From assembly GCA_002733645.1 (NCBI GenBank), contig NVWL01000012.1, positions 34,379 through 98,378 on the forward strand: a stretch of DNA of 64,000 nt, written 5' to 3'. The DNA comes from Oceanobacter sp. (GTDB lineage Bacteria; Pseudomonadota; Gammaproteobacteria; Pseudomonadales; Oceanobacteraceae). Shown here piece after piece: positions 42,569-51,600 of this stretch. The stretch's first letter is position 1. Each line of letters begins with the position of its first letter. A model generated the notes under the pieces. That model searched no databases. It saw only the letters and a list, made by a program, of their open reading frames with translations, and was not told where the DNA came from. Both the position numbers and the translations under genes were made by a program.

Positions 42569-43675
42569 TTATATTCTAGTCAAGATCCAATAAGTGCCCA
42601 GCCCGGCAATAAATGCTGATACAGTGCGCACAAATACGGCGGCATACCATGGATAGCGGCGCAACAAAATTAGGATGGGCATTATCGCCATAGTGATTAT
42701 GATCTGACCGAACTCGACGCCGAGGTTAAAGCCAATCAACGACCAGCCAATGCCCGCGCCATCCCCCGTCAATTCGCGCAACACGCTCGCAAAACCAAAG
42801 CCATGCATCAGGCCAAAGAGAAACACCATAAGGATGCTACTGGGTAAAAAGGGGCGGATGTTATTAAGCGCGGCCACAACCACAGACACCGCAATACTTA
42901 ACTCGACCCAATAACTCGGTAAAGCCAACCAGCCGAGCACGCTAGCGCTAAGTGTCAATGAGTGTGCCACTGTAAAGGTCGTCACTAATATAGCGGCAGA
43001 GCGGATACAATCGCGAAGATTAGGCGCTGGCGCCCAACCTCTCGGCTTTTGAATCAGCACAGACACCAATAATAAAGTCAGCAAGAAGGCCACATGGTCT
43101 GGCCCTAGCCCAATATGTACGATGCCTTGGACAAAAAATTCAGACATGGTATTCCAAACCATAGGCTGTCCACTGATACTGAACGTGCCTGCTCTGGCCA
43201 ACACTCCCTGGCTGACCGATCCATTGTCCGACATGCTCCACAACAAACGATGCTCCGGTAACACATCGAACATCCCTTGGTAACTGACATCAAACACATC
43301 AGCGCCCATAGTAAGGCCGCCTTCACAAGCAAAGTTCACCGGCACAACAACCGCCGCATCCGCCAGTAGCGCGTCATTAAATGCGAGCGGCCCAGAGAGT
43401 GTTGGGAGACAGCGGTTTCCAGCTTGGGTCACACTAAGCTGCGAAAAAACCAGCGCCGTGATTTCTGGGGTTAACGCTGCAATTTCTTGCCAGTACAACT
43501 CGCCGTTGCGATCTCGATCAATGCCTATTGCTTGCTCCAAATCGTATAAACGCCAGTGTAGGTAGGCATTCACACCATTTGTTGTTTTTTCAATAGATAA
43601 TAAAGCCGTACTAGACTGATGACCATTGGCGCTGATCGTGATCAAGCTTAAAAAACAGGCAATTAAAATTCTCAT
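42569..43675 (-). CDS. HupE/UreJ-type membrane protein
   Basis: A 368-residue protein with a signal peptide, a periplasmic N-terminal domain (about 20-170) containing an acidic EF-hand-like stretch (DRDRNGELYWQE), and a C-terminal membrane half with family motifs HIGLGPDHVAFLLTLLLV, FTVAHSLTLS, VELSIAVSVV, LMHGFGFASV and FNLGVEFGQ. HupE/UreJ relatives move nickel or cobalt. Metal specificity is not established for this long form. Its ATG overlaps the upstream gene stop (ATGA). Confidence 0.88.
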   Translation of the reverse strand: MRILIACFLSLITISANGHQSSTALLSIEKTTNGVNAYLHWRLYDLEQAIGIDRDRNGELYWQEIAALTPEITALVFSQLSVTQAGNRCLPTLSGPLAFNDALLADAAVVVPVNFACEGGLTMGADVFDVSYQGMFDVLPEHRLLWSMSDNGSVSQGVLARAGTFSISGQPMVWNTMSEFFVQGIVHIGLGPDHVAFLLTLLLVSVLIQKPRGWAPAPNLRDCIRSAAILVTTFTVAHSLTLSASVLGWLALPSYWVELSIAVSVVVAALNNIRPFLPSSILMVFLFGLMHGFGFASVLRELTGDGAGIGWSLIGFNLGVEFGQIIITMAIMPILILLRRYPWYAAVFVRTVSAFIAGLGTYWILTRI

Positions 43676-44850
43676 TCTGTAGTACTCAGTGAATAACTTA
43701 AAAATCCTAGAAAAGACACGTCACTGTCATCGATTTTTTGACTGACATCTAACGTCGGTTTCACCTCAGCGGTAACACCACTAAGCACTCGATCCTGATG
43801 AATCTTTCGTCGGTATTTTTCACGCCAAAACTTGGCTGAACGGTTATCATTTTTTAGTTCAGCGTAATACACAGAAATTAATTCACCGTAGCTCACATCG
43901 TTACGGCGAATACGTTCTTCCATGCGCAACGTGGCATAGCTTTGCCACTGTCGACTGCCTGTAGCATCGGTTGAATTAATATTTTTTTCTGCCCGTGCAA
44001 GCTGAATCACTAGCGCATCGTCTGGAAATTTTGTTGATATTTTATTCGACAATAATTCAATCACTTCATAAGGCTGGTTCATCTCGATGTAGGCATCAGA
44101 AATAATTGAAAGATCGGCAACCGTTAATTCTGACTCTGTGCTATTGTTATGCCATTTAAAATAGCTCGACAATGCTTTTTCGGGTTGGCCTTCCCTGACA
44201 TATCCGCTAACACTTTGGTACATCAACCAACTATTTAAAATATTATTATCACTTCGCTGGGCAATCGTCTGCAGTAACGCCTGCAAAGATTCGGTCATTT
44301 CAGGGCGAGTCGCCGCCGCACACCCAGCCGCAATATCCGGGTCCGTTAATAATAATTTTAAGCATGCAGACTTAGCATCTTGATGACGCTCTTGTTCATT
44401 CAACACCTGAGCGAGCATTAATGTTGCAGTCGCAAAATAACGAGAATTAGATTTTATCTCACTCAATAAGCGTTCCGCACCGTAGAAATTATGTGAGTGC
44501 TGCATCAAACGGGCACGATAATATTTTATTTCATCACGAGTAGCGGTACTGCTCTCCTCAGTCACGGTGATGTTTTTCATTAATGTATAAATATGATCGT
44601 AACGCCAAGACTGGCCTGGTAATCCGGCTTTTTCAAAATTATGTCGAATCTCTATCAAGCTTTGTGCTTGGGAACGGACGTGGGGTTTTAATTCCTCTTG
44701 CGACCATACTGCAACCAATCGACCTCCATCAGGCACTGTCCATTCTTGGCTAGCCACATTTGTTACAGATAGGCCGCTGAGTACACCAGATATAATTAAT
44801 GAGAAGAATGAAAACGTTGGAAGTTTCATACTGATTCGCTTAAAGATCAT
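43672..44850 (-). CDS. Exported helical-repeat (TPR-like) protein
   Basis: A 392-residue exported protein. The signal peptide is around 9-35; the mature part is helical with TPR-like spacing (FYGAERLLSEIKSNSRYFAT; ATLMLAQVLNEQERHQDAKS; ISDAYIEMNQPYEVIELLSN). I do not recognise a named family. ATG at 44850 has AAGGGG upstream. Its stop overlaps the HupE-like start, so the two proteins are probably used together, perhaps as a binding platform for the transporter. Confidence 0.75.
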   Translation of the reverse strand: MIFKRISMKLPTFSFFSLIISGVLSGLSVTNVASQEWTVPDGGRLVAVWSQEELKPHVRSQAQSLIEIRHNFEKAGLPGQSWRYDHIYTLMKNITVTEESSTATRDEIKYYRARLMQHSHNFYGAERLLSEIKSNSRYFATATLMLAQVLNEQERHQDAKSACLKLLLTDPDIAAGCAAATRPEMTESLQALLQTIAQRSDNNILNSWLMYQSVSGYVREGQPEKALSSYFKWHNNSTESELTVADLSIISDAYIEMNQPYEVIELLSNKISTKFPDDALVIQLARAEKNINSTDATGSRQWQSYATLRMEERIRRNDVSYGELISVYYAELKNDNRSAKFWREKYRRKIHQDRVLSGVTAEVKPTLDVSQKIDDSDVSFLGFLSYSLSTTE

Positions 44851-44940
44851 CACAAACCCCTTGGGTTTTTTTAGTGCATATTCGTTACGTGAACGCCTTG
44901 CTCAAACGATATGTCGAATGGAGAGCAAGCGATTACCTCT

Positions 44941-44956
44941 ATTTTGGGTATTGCGC
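44941..44956 (-). promoter_or_regulatory. Shared element upstream of the TPR-like gene
   Basis: Minus strand GCGCAATACCCAAAAT contains GCAATACCCAA (44943-44953), identical to the element before the ECF sigma gene. It lies about 95 nt before the 44850 start and after the terminator at 45005, as expected for a separate promoter. Confidence 0.4.
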
Positions 44957-45004
44957 TTTTAAAGAATTGCGCATTCACAAAACCTAATTTAAAAAACTCC
45001 ATTT

Positions 45005-45033
45005 AAAAAAGGGGGGCCGAGTTCGGCCCCCAA
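45005..45033 (-). terminator. Terminator inside the DUF4331 cluster
   Basis: GGGGGCCGA (45012-45020) pairs with TCGGCCCCC (45023-45031); the minus-strand transcript continues into TTTTTTAAAT. It separates DUF4331 and the small lipoprotein from the TPR-like, HupE and sigma genes. Confidence 0.88.
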
Positions 45034-45035
45034 GG

Positions 45036-45305
45036 TCACTCCCCCTGAATTAAATAGTCGAATGAATATTCATCAGCGTTATCAACAATGTCTAAATTCT
45101 GAATTTCAACGCTTTCAGAATCCGCCGACTGTTGAAACAGGTCGTCCACCAGTGCAGTAAGTAATACCGATGTGTCAGGGTCTTGATCGCTAACATCTAG
45201 ATCCACTGTGGCATTACTGTTATTACTGTCTCGATCAGAACATGCTGATAACAACGCGGTTAGCACTAAGACACCCCACATCGAAGACGTTCGTAACTTG
45301 TTCAT
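45036..45305 (-). CDS. Small acidic lipoprotein
   Basis: An 89-residue protein with a lipobox (LLSAC, Cys 22). The mature part is strongly acidic (DLDVSDQDPDTSVLLTALVD), with no motif I know. It lies 11 nt downstream of the DUF4331 gene and before a strong terminator, so it is co-expressed with DUF4331. Confidence 0.8.
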   Translation of the reverse strand: MNKLRTSSMWGVLVLTALLSACSDRDSNNSNATVDLDVSDQDPDTSVLLTALVDDLFQQSADSESVEIQNLDIVDNADEYSFDYLIQGE

Positions 45306-45316
45306 AGCGATACTCC

Positions 45317-46846
45317 TTACGGGTTAACCGAGCCAGCCAGCGGCGCTTTCAAGTACGGGAAAGCATCGTCCACATAATTTGCATTCAGTGGCGCTAAATC
45401 AGAGAAGGGCTGATCACCCACCGGGGCATCTTCAGGATCACAAATACCTAAGTCATCACTCGCGGTGCCGTCACCATCCAGATCAACTGGGTGGCATAAC
45501 GCACCCATGACCACTCGCAAAGCAATATCGACCACGTCATCGCCAGGGCGGCGGCCATTAGGGAAGCCCGCCAAATCACCAGCCACTACACCAAAGGCAC
45601 TTTGATCCGCCGCCGCTGTTGCAGCAATACCTGTGTTTAAGCGCACCATTTCGGACGCCGTGACAGTCGCTTGCTGGTTCACCCCAGGAAACCCTGTTAG
45701 GAACGCGGTTACCAAGTCAGTACGTGGGAAATTCGACGGCGCAATGTTCTCGGTGGCACCCAATGCGTCTCGGAACAAAATATCCAGTAAAGCAGGCAGG
45801 GTTGGGTGGGTGACGTAATCCGCAAATTGACCGTCGTCTTTCGGTTCTGAAGCAGAGAAGTGATCTTTGTCCGAAAGACCAATCACAACTTCATTCACTA
45901 AAGGCATGCCTAAGCGAGATACTTGAGTCCAAGCTCCGCCATTCACTTCAGTTTTAGCAAAAGAGGCATCCGGATTAAGAATTCTCGCCTGTTGCTGGCT
46001 CGCGCTGGTCCACGCGCCAATCACATTATTACCATCACCAACCACACAGTTAATCGGCACTTCAAGCGCGATGGTGGTGACGTTTTTATCGGCCAAATCA
46101 TCGTTGGCGTCATCTTGTGCACTCCCATCGGCGTCCAACGGTACGTAATTAACCAAATCAAAGGTCTTACCTAAGTTCACAACAAACGCATCTTTGCGCT
46201 GGCCAACAAACACTTTGCCACCAGTCGAGCAGCCTGGAATCGTCAGATCATGAACAAAAGTGGATGCGTACGCGTCATAATCGGCAAATGATTTTTCACC
46301 GATATTGTCGAGGGGCTTTTCAAAGGTAACTTCCCCGACACCATCGGTTATGTCGGTTTTCGTCCCAGTACGACGATCACCATCCACTTTGGTGATGGTG
46401 TATTTTTCATAAAAGTTTACTGCGCCGTCGTTGTCCACATTGCCAAAGTTCTTCAGCGGAATAGAGACGTTTTTCGTCGCTCCTTCTGGGCCAATAGGCA
46501 AGGTAACACCGGCGCCCATCGCACCGAGCATTTGCTGAAAGCGGAACTGAAAAGTAATGTCTTCAATCGCGTCGCCGTCATTATCAATGTGAATTTCGTA
46601 CAGTGCGTTGGGGTCCATCGCAAAATAGTTAGGGCCACCGTAAGCGTCTTGTAATGGTATGTAGTTGGCGATCAGCGTGACGTAATCGCCACGGTCACTT
46701 TCGTAGCTACGAAAAGCATAAAAATCTGTGGAATCAACCGCCGGAAGGCGAGTGACATTGGGAGCCTCTCTATGGCTCGATGCCTGCACATTTGTGCTGG
46801 ATAATGCCACCATGGCGCTTATTAAAAATGAAATACGTGCTTTCAT
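45317..46846 (-). CDS. DUF4331 family secreted protein
   Basis: A 509-residue exported protein (signal peptide ending VQA, about 22). It starts with the family signature SSHREAPNVTRLPAVDSTDF then YAFRSYESD, and has NALYEIHIDNDGDAIEDITF and PLVNEVVIGLSDKDHFSASE. A calcium-type acidic repeat occurs near the C-terminus (DLDGDGTASDDLG). The function of DUF4331 is unknown. It heads a cluster with a lipoprotein, a TPR-like protein, a HupE-like transporter, and an ECF sigma/anti-sigma pair. Confidence 0.9.
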   Translation of the reverse strand: MKARISFLISAMVALSSTNVQASSHREAPNVTRLPAVDSTDFYAFRSYESDRGDYVTLIANYIPLQDAYGGPNYFAMDPNALYEIHIDNDGDAIEDITFQFRFQQMLGAMGAGVTLPIGPEGATKNVSIPLKNFGNVDNDGAVNFYEKYTITKVDGDRRTGTKTDITDGVGEVTFEKPLDNIGEKSFADYDAYASTFVHDLTIPGCSTGGKVFVGQRKDAFVVNLGKTFDLVNYVPLDADGSAQDDANDDLADKNVTTIALEVPINCVVGDGNNVIGAWTSASQQQARILNPDASFAKTEVNGGAWTQVSRLGMPLVNEVVIGLSDKDHFSASEPKDDGQFADYVTHPTLPALLDILFRDALGATENIAPSNFPRTDLVTAFLTGFPGVNQQATVTASEMVRLNTGIAATAAADQSAFGVVAGDLAGFPNGRRPGDDVVDIALRVVMGALCHPVDLDGDGTASDDLGICDPEDAPVGDQPFSDLAPLNANYVDDAFPYLKAPLAGSVNP

Positions 46847-46850
46847 GGGT

Positions 46851-46902
46851 GATCCTCGAACGGGTTATTACAACAAAGTGTTTAACCTTTACGCCGAGGA
46901 TC
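46851..46902. repeat. Inverted repeat in the DUF4331 leader
   Basis: GATCCTCG (46851-46858) and CGAGGATC (46895-46902) are perfect 8-bp arms 36 nt apart, starting 4 nt from the DUF4331 start codon. This may be an RNA structure over the ribosome site or a protein site. Confidence 0.45.
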
Positions 46903-46941
46903 TTTATTTGGATTAGATTATTTAGAAATTAATTTAAAAAA

Positions 46942-47376
46942 TCAGAGCTGTGGCTTTATCACCACCTCTGATGTCACTGATTTAGCGATAAAACAGTGCT
47001 CATGTGCCTTGTCATGCATAGCCAGAATCGACGTTGCATCCGGTATTTTATCGCCACAAAACACAACCGCTGGGGTGAGTATCAATTTTGCCACCCAAAA
47101 TCGGCCATCCTCACTTTGCTCTAAAATTGCCTCGGCTTCATCATTATAGGATTCAACCTGCAGTCGCTTTTTGGCCGCTAATGCTAAAAAGGTCTGCATG
47201 TGGCAGCTGGCCATCGCCGCGGCCAGCATTTGTTCAGGGTCTGCACCAAAATCGTTGCCAGCCCCACCAGCCATCAATCCGACTTCGGGTTGAAACGCAA
47301 TACTGTGGCGGCGCTCAAAAAAGTTATGACTGAACTCGCCGTTTTTCTGCCAACGTACGGTAATTCGATGTTCCAT
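46942..47376 (-). CDS. OsmC/Ohr-family peroxiredoxin
   Basis: A 144-residue protein with the two reactive cysteines in their usual contexts: ASCHM (Cys 58) and EHCFIA (Cys 128). The N-terminal HNFFERRHSIAF and GADPEQMLAAAMASC match the fold. OsmC/Ohr proteins reduce organic peroxides. It starts just 4 nt after the DUF3365 stop, in an operon with a heme protein and a rhodanese. Confidence 0.9.
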   Translation of the reverse strand: MEHRITVRWQKNGEFSHNFFERRHSIAFQPEVGLMAGGAGNDFGADPEQMLAAAMASCHMQTFLALAAKKRLQVESYNDEAEAILEQSEDGRFWVAKLILTPAVVFCGDKIPDATSILAMHDKAHEHCFIAKSVTSEVVIKPQL

Positions 47377-47380
47377 GGTA

Positions 47381-47938
47381 CTACTCCTGCACTGGACGAT
47401 AAGTCAGAGTGAATGCACCACGTAACTGTCCAGGTAGATAACCGTGCGCTTGATCCGTCGGATACAGCTCATTAATTCTTGCCTGTACCGGAGCCGCTAG
47501 AGAGTCACCATGACAAATTACACACGGCCCTCCCACAGGGATGGCTTTCATATAACGAAATTCACCATTCTGATCCCGACTGACTTCTAATATTTGAACA
47601 TCTACCCCGGCGGCGAGCTGCCGCTCAAACGACTCCAACACCTGAGTTTCCCATGCATCTGGCGCATTCTCAGGATTTCGAACCTTCAAAGACGTCCGGC
47701 CCACCTGCCATCCATCTTTACTGTTCATCTCCGCAAGGGCTGGCGCATCGATATTACAAAGATTGATCGCCGCTGCTGGCCCCTCGGCTTTCATGCCTGC
47801 CATCAAGGTGCTTTTCAACGCTTTGGCAAACGCCATCGTGTGTTGGCGAGCCTCAAGAACTAACGCTTCGGCTTTATCTTCTGCCATAGCGGCAGGTGCC
47901 GGGAGTAAGGCCAGCATGATGAGCAGGGATGTTTTCAT
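47381..47938 (-). CDS. DUF3365 c-type heme protein
   Basis: A 185-residue exported protein (signal peptide about 1-19, AMA) with one heme-binding motif CVICH (Cys 139, Cys 142, His 143). The layout matches DUF3365/Tll0287-like proteins: an N-terminal helical part (MAFAKALKSTLMAGMK; AAINLCNIDAPALAE) and RNPENAPDAWE before the heme site. These are thought to act as redox or gas sensors. ATG at 47938 has GGAG; the longer frame overlaps the rhodanese gene. Confidence 0.88.
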   Translation of the reverse strand: MKTSLLIMLALLPAPAAMAEDKAEALVLEARQHTMAFAKALKSTLMAGMKAEGPAAAINLCNIDAPALAEMNSKDGWQVGRTSLKVRNPENAPDAWETQVLESFERQLAAGVDVQILEVSRDQNGEFRYMKAIPVGGPCVICHGDSLAAPVQARINELYPTDQAHGYLPGQLRGAFTLTYRPVQE

Positions 47939-47969
47939 ATCAAGCTCCATATCTAAAAGGTGTGCCGGG

Positions 47970-48353
47970 TTATTGATACACGCTTGGGTCTGTTTCAATT
48001 TTATGAATGCTTCCGCTCCAACCGTCAAAGCCACCCACGAGCATTTTCACGTTAGAAAAACCCATACGTTTTAATGTATGAGCCGCTAAAGTGCTGCGCC
48101 CACCATTTTTACAATACAAAAGGATTGTCGCGTTTTTATCTGCAAGCACTGGGTGATCACCCACTTTAAATTCGAGCACACCACGAGGGATATTCTCCGC
48201 CTTAGGCAAATGCCCCATCATAAATTCTGCAGGTTCGCGTACATCTAAAATACTCGCTCCGCCGTCTACCAAAGCTTGTGCTTCGCTGGCATCCACAGGC
48301 GTCACAGAAACACGTGCCTCTTCGAGTAAGTCGTCTTTATTCATCTCGTTCAT
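47970..48353 (-). CDS. Rhodanese-domain protein
   Basis: A single rhodanese domain of about 127 residues with the reactive Cys in YCKNGGRS. Other family elements are SILDVREPAEFMMGHLPKAE and NIPRGVLEF. Such proteins transfer sulfane sulfur. The GGAGG site suits the second of two adjacent ATGs (48353) better than the first (48356). First gene of the rhodanese-DUF3365-OsmC operon, which looks like a small redox or sulfur stress unit. Confidence 0.9.
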   Translation of the reverse strand: MNEMNKDDLLEEARVSVTPVDASEAQALVDGGASILDVREPAEFMMGHLPKAENIPRGVLEFKVGDHPVLADKNATILLYCKNGGRSTLAAHTLKRMGFSNVKMLVGGFDGWSGSIHKIETDPSVYQ

Positions 48354-48609
48354 CATGACCTCCGTCGCTTCAAAGAGTTTTAAGTCAGGCTGGAATTGCT
48401 TATTGTATCGCCGTACACAATATTAGAATTATATTCCAAGGTAGGAATATAGCCAAACAAGAATAATAGGTCAATATGATGTGAGTTTGTCATAGACGCC
48501 ATATAAAACATTGATCCTAGTCCGGTTAGGTTTAAGATTAGATAAACGGACAGTGGTATGTCTCATCGAAGGAGGCGCCAAGATCAGTGCAATAAATCAG
48601 GGAACCAGC

Positions 48610-51600
48610 ATGACCAGTGAACTACGAAAGCATCAACGCTTTTCCAGTCAGTTGAACGCACGATTAATTCTGACTGATGGCAGTGGTTATGAGTGCCTAA
48701 TTCAAGATTATTCGCATTCCGGAATGAAAATACTCTGGACCCACGGAGACATTCCTGAACAACCTGGTCCTATGGTGCTGGAAATCCAGTTGAGTTCTCC
48801 AGTTCGAACCGATGTCGATCTTGTGTATCAAGAAAACGACAGCATCGGCGTGCGCATACACGAAGCGGATGGTCAGTTATTCCTCAACATGCAGGAATTT
48901 AACCAAAACAACCGGAGCAGCGCTGGGCTGCCCCCCGCCCAGCGTGAGCGTTTCCGTAATATTTTTGCGGTTGAAGCAAACAGTCTAATAGAAACACTCC
49001 CAGTTAATTGGTTACCCAGCTTTATTCAAAGCACGTATGAAAAAATCGATTACGCACGCAACACTTCTGAACAACAGTTGTGGATGAAACTTGAAAAACA
49101 AGTACGCGCCAAAGCAGATGAGTTTAATCGCCGCTTCTCTCAAATATTAAGCCACCAGCTACAGCGCTGGTTAGCTGGTGAGCCCAAACTCAGTGATGAA
49201 AGTGAAGAGTACGAAGGCGCAGTCGCTTTATCCCTTGTGCGCCAAAGCGACTTTGAAGATTGGCTACAAGCAAAAGTAGCGGCCTCACACTTACAATCGT
49301 TTTTGAGCCAAGAGAGTTTCGAGCTGCGCCAACTGCTCGACACCTTATCGTCGGCGGAGTCGAAAGACTGCTTTAACCCTATCGGCCCAAATACCGTAAC
49401 GGAGGCATTTCGAGATTGTATTGATACGCTGGGCTTGCCACATGAAGCTCGCGAACTTGCGTTTGATACCTTCGAGAAATCAGCCGTAGCGATATTAAAA
49501 AGCACTTATCAGAAAGTGATCCGTCAGATTAATATCCCGATCACTTTCCGCTATCGCAAGCATCGCCCTACGGAGGTTCCGCATCAAGTCGGGACAACGC
49601 CTCAGGCGGACATCAGCATGGATTTTGGCAACGCAACGCCGACGTCAACCAACACAGCCACTACCGCGCAAGCACCAGCAGGATTTGGTATTGCTCCCCG
49701 TGGTAACACAATGTTTGACTTCCAGCGGCATCAAGACGAAGCCAAGCAAGCGTACTCAAACATCGAGCATCTACTGAATCTTCGTTATCAACGTGAGACG
49801 GAAGGCAACGAACTCAGTAGCTTACCCGTGGCAGCGCCAGAGCAAATTACAGACATCGTTGACACTTTAGCCAAAGTAGCGCCGCTGATTAGCGATAAAA
49901 GCGTATTGGAAGAACTTGAACTGCAATTGGCAGAACAAGAGATCAGCCTGCCAGAAGAAACGCGTCACGCCATTGATACTGTTGAGCAGGTTACACGCAA
50001 CCTACTTGATAATCCCAGCATGGCAGAGTTCGTCAAACCGTCGGTTGAACAGCTTGGTTGGCCACTACTGCGTTTAATGCTCGATGATGCATCACTCTTG
50101 TTTAACCCAGAACACCCTGGGCGCTTGATATTCAACCTACTCGGCCGTCTCGGTAAAATCACCAGCAGTGGTCAGAAGCGGTTAAAAGCCGCACTGGATG
50201 AGCTGATTGAGCCGATCTTAGAGAACCCATCGTCTAACCCTAAGCAGATGGAAGACTTGGTTGAAAACTTACAAATTCTCGTCGGTTCTGCTGAGCGTAA
50301 GGTAAAACAGAACACCGAGCGTGTTGCCGAAGCCGCCGAAGGTGAGTTTCGTCTATACATGGCGCATAAACGCGTCAATGCGCTTATTGGTCACGACACC
50401 TCTGGACGCGTTTTACCGGAGTGCGTGATTGAATGGCTGCAAGAAGGCTGGCAACAAATGCTTTGCTTGCTATTACTTCGAGAAGGCGCAGACAGCGCGC
50501 GCTTCAAAGGTGCCGTAAAGTTATATCGCCAAGTCCTGATTTTATTCAATGCCAACAATGCTAAGCGTGAAGACTTACTCGAACGATTCTCGCCATTGCT
50601 TGATCTGGCACGTGCTGAGCTAGACCAATTAAACGGTCCGCTTCCGCAGCATGAAAAATGGCATAAAGAAATTGGCACGGCGGCGCTGGCTCACCTGCGC
50701 GATGGCTCGCTAGACGATACGATTGGTCTGCCGGAGTACATAGAACCCACGGAAGATGATTTTGTTAAGGGCAAAGGTGCGCGTCGTGTCTTGAGCTTAC
50801 AAGTCGGTGATATTTTATTGATTACCGAATCGAACCAGTCTATTTCTGTCGCTTGGATTGCAGCCGATCAATCTCGCTATGCTTGTGTGAATCACACCGG
50901 TATGCGCGTACACGATTATCGCTTCAACGAAATCGCCGCCGCGATGGAAACAGGAGCCATTAAACGTTTATACGAGCAAGAAGATACACCGGTTGATCAA
51001 AGTATCGACCAGCTCGTTCAGCAGATTTATACCGACTTATCCCAGCAAGCGCACACCGATGCACTGACAGGGCTAACCAACCGCCAGCACTTCTTGAGCC
51101 TGCTTGAAAATTACGTCTCTGAATCGCAACGCGAGCCGCAAAATCATGCACTGTGCATGTTAAATATTGATCAATTTAAATTGATTAATAAAAACTATGG
51201 CGTCGAAGTGGGTGATGCGTGCTTGCAAAACCTCGCCGTTATTTTACAAGAGTCATACCCTGACGCCTTGTGCTCGCGAGTGGGCAGTAACGAGTTTGCA
51301 TTATTACTAACAGATCACGATATCGAGCAAGCTGAAGCCAGCGCTCGTGTGATTTCACAAGACATTGAAAAAGCCGTCATTGATGGTAACGGCGCCTCCT
51401 TCCATATTGGTGTCAGTATCGGCTTAGCGCCATTATCCGCTGATACAGCGGATGCCGCCGACTTACTAGAACAAGCCGAAATTGCCTGCCAACTCGCCAA
51501 AGAGAAGGGCAATAACCGAATTGTGCGTTATGCATACGATGATGCGTCTCGCCAGCGTCACGAACAGTTTATGTCATGGGGAAATCGCCTCAGCACCGCA

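Noticed and set aside
49140..49505. 121-codon minus-strand frame within DUF1631
   Set aside because: Ser/Leu-rich antisense shadow of a long coding region.
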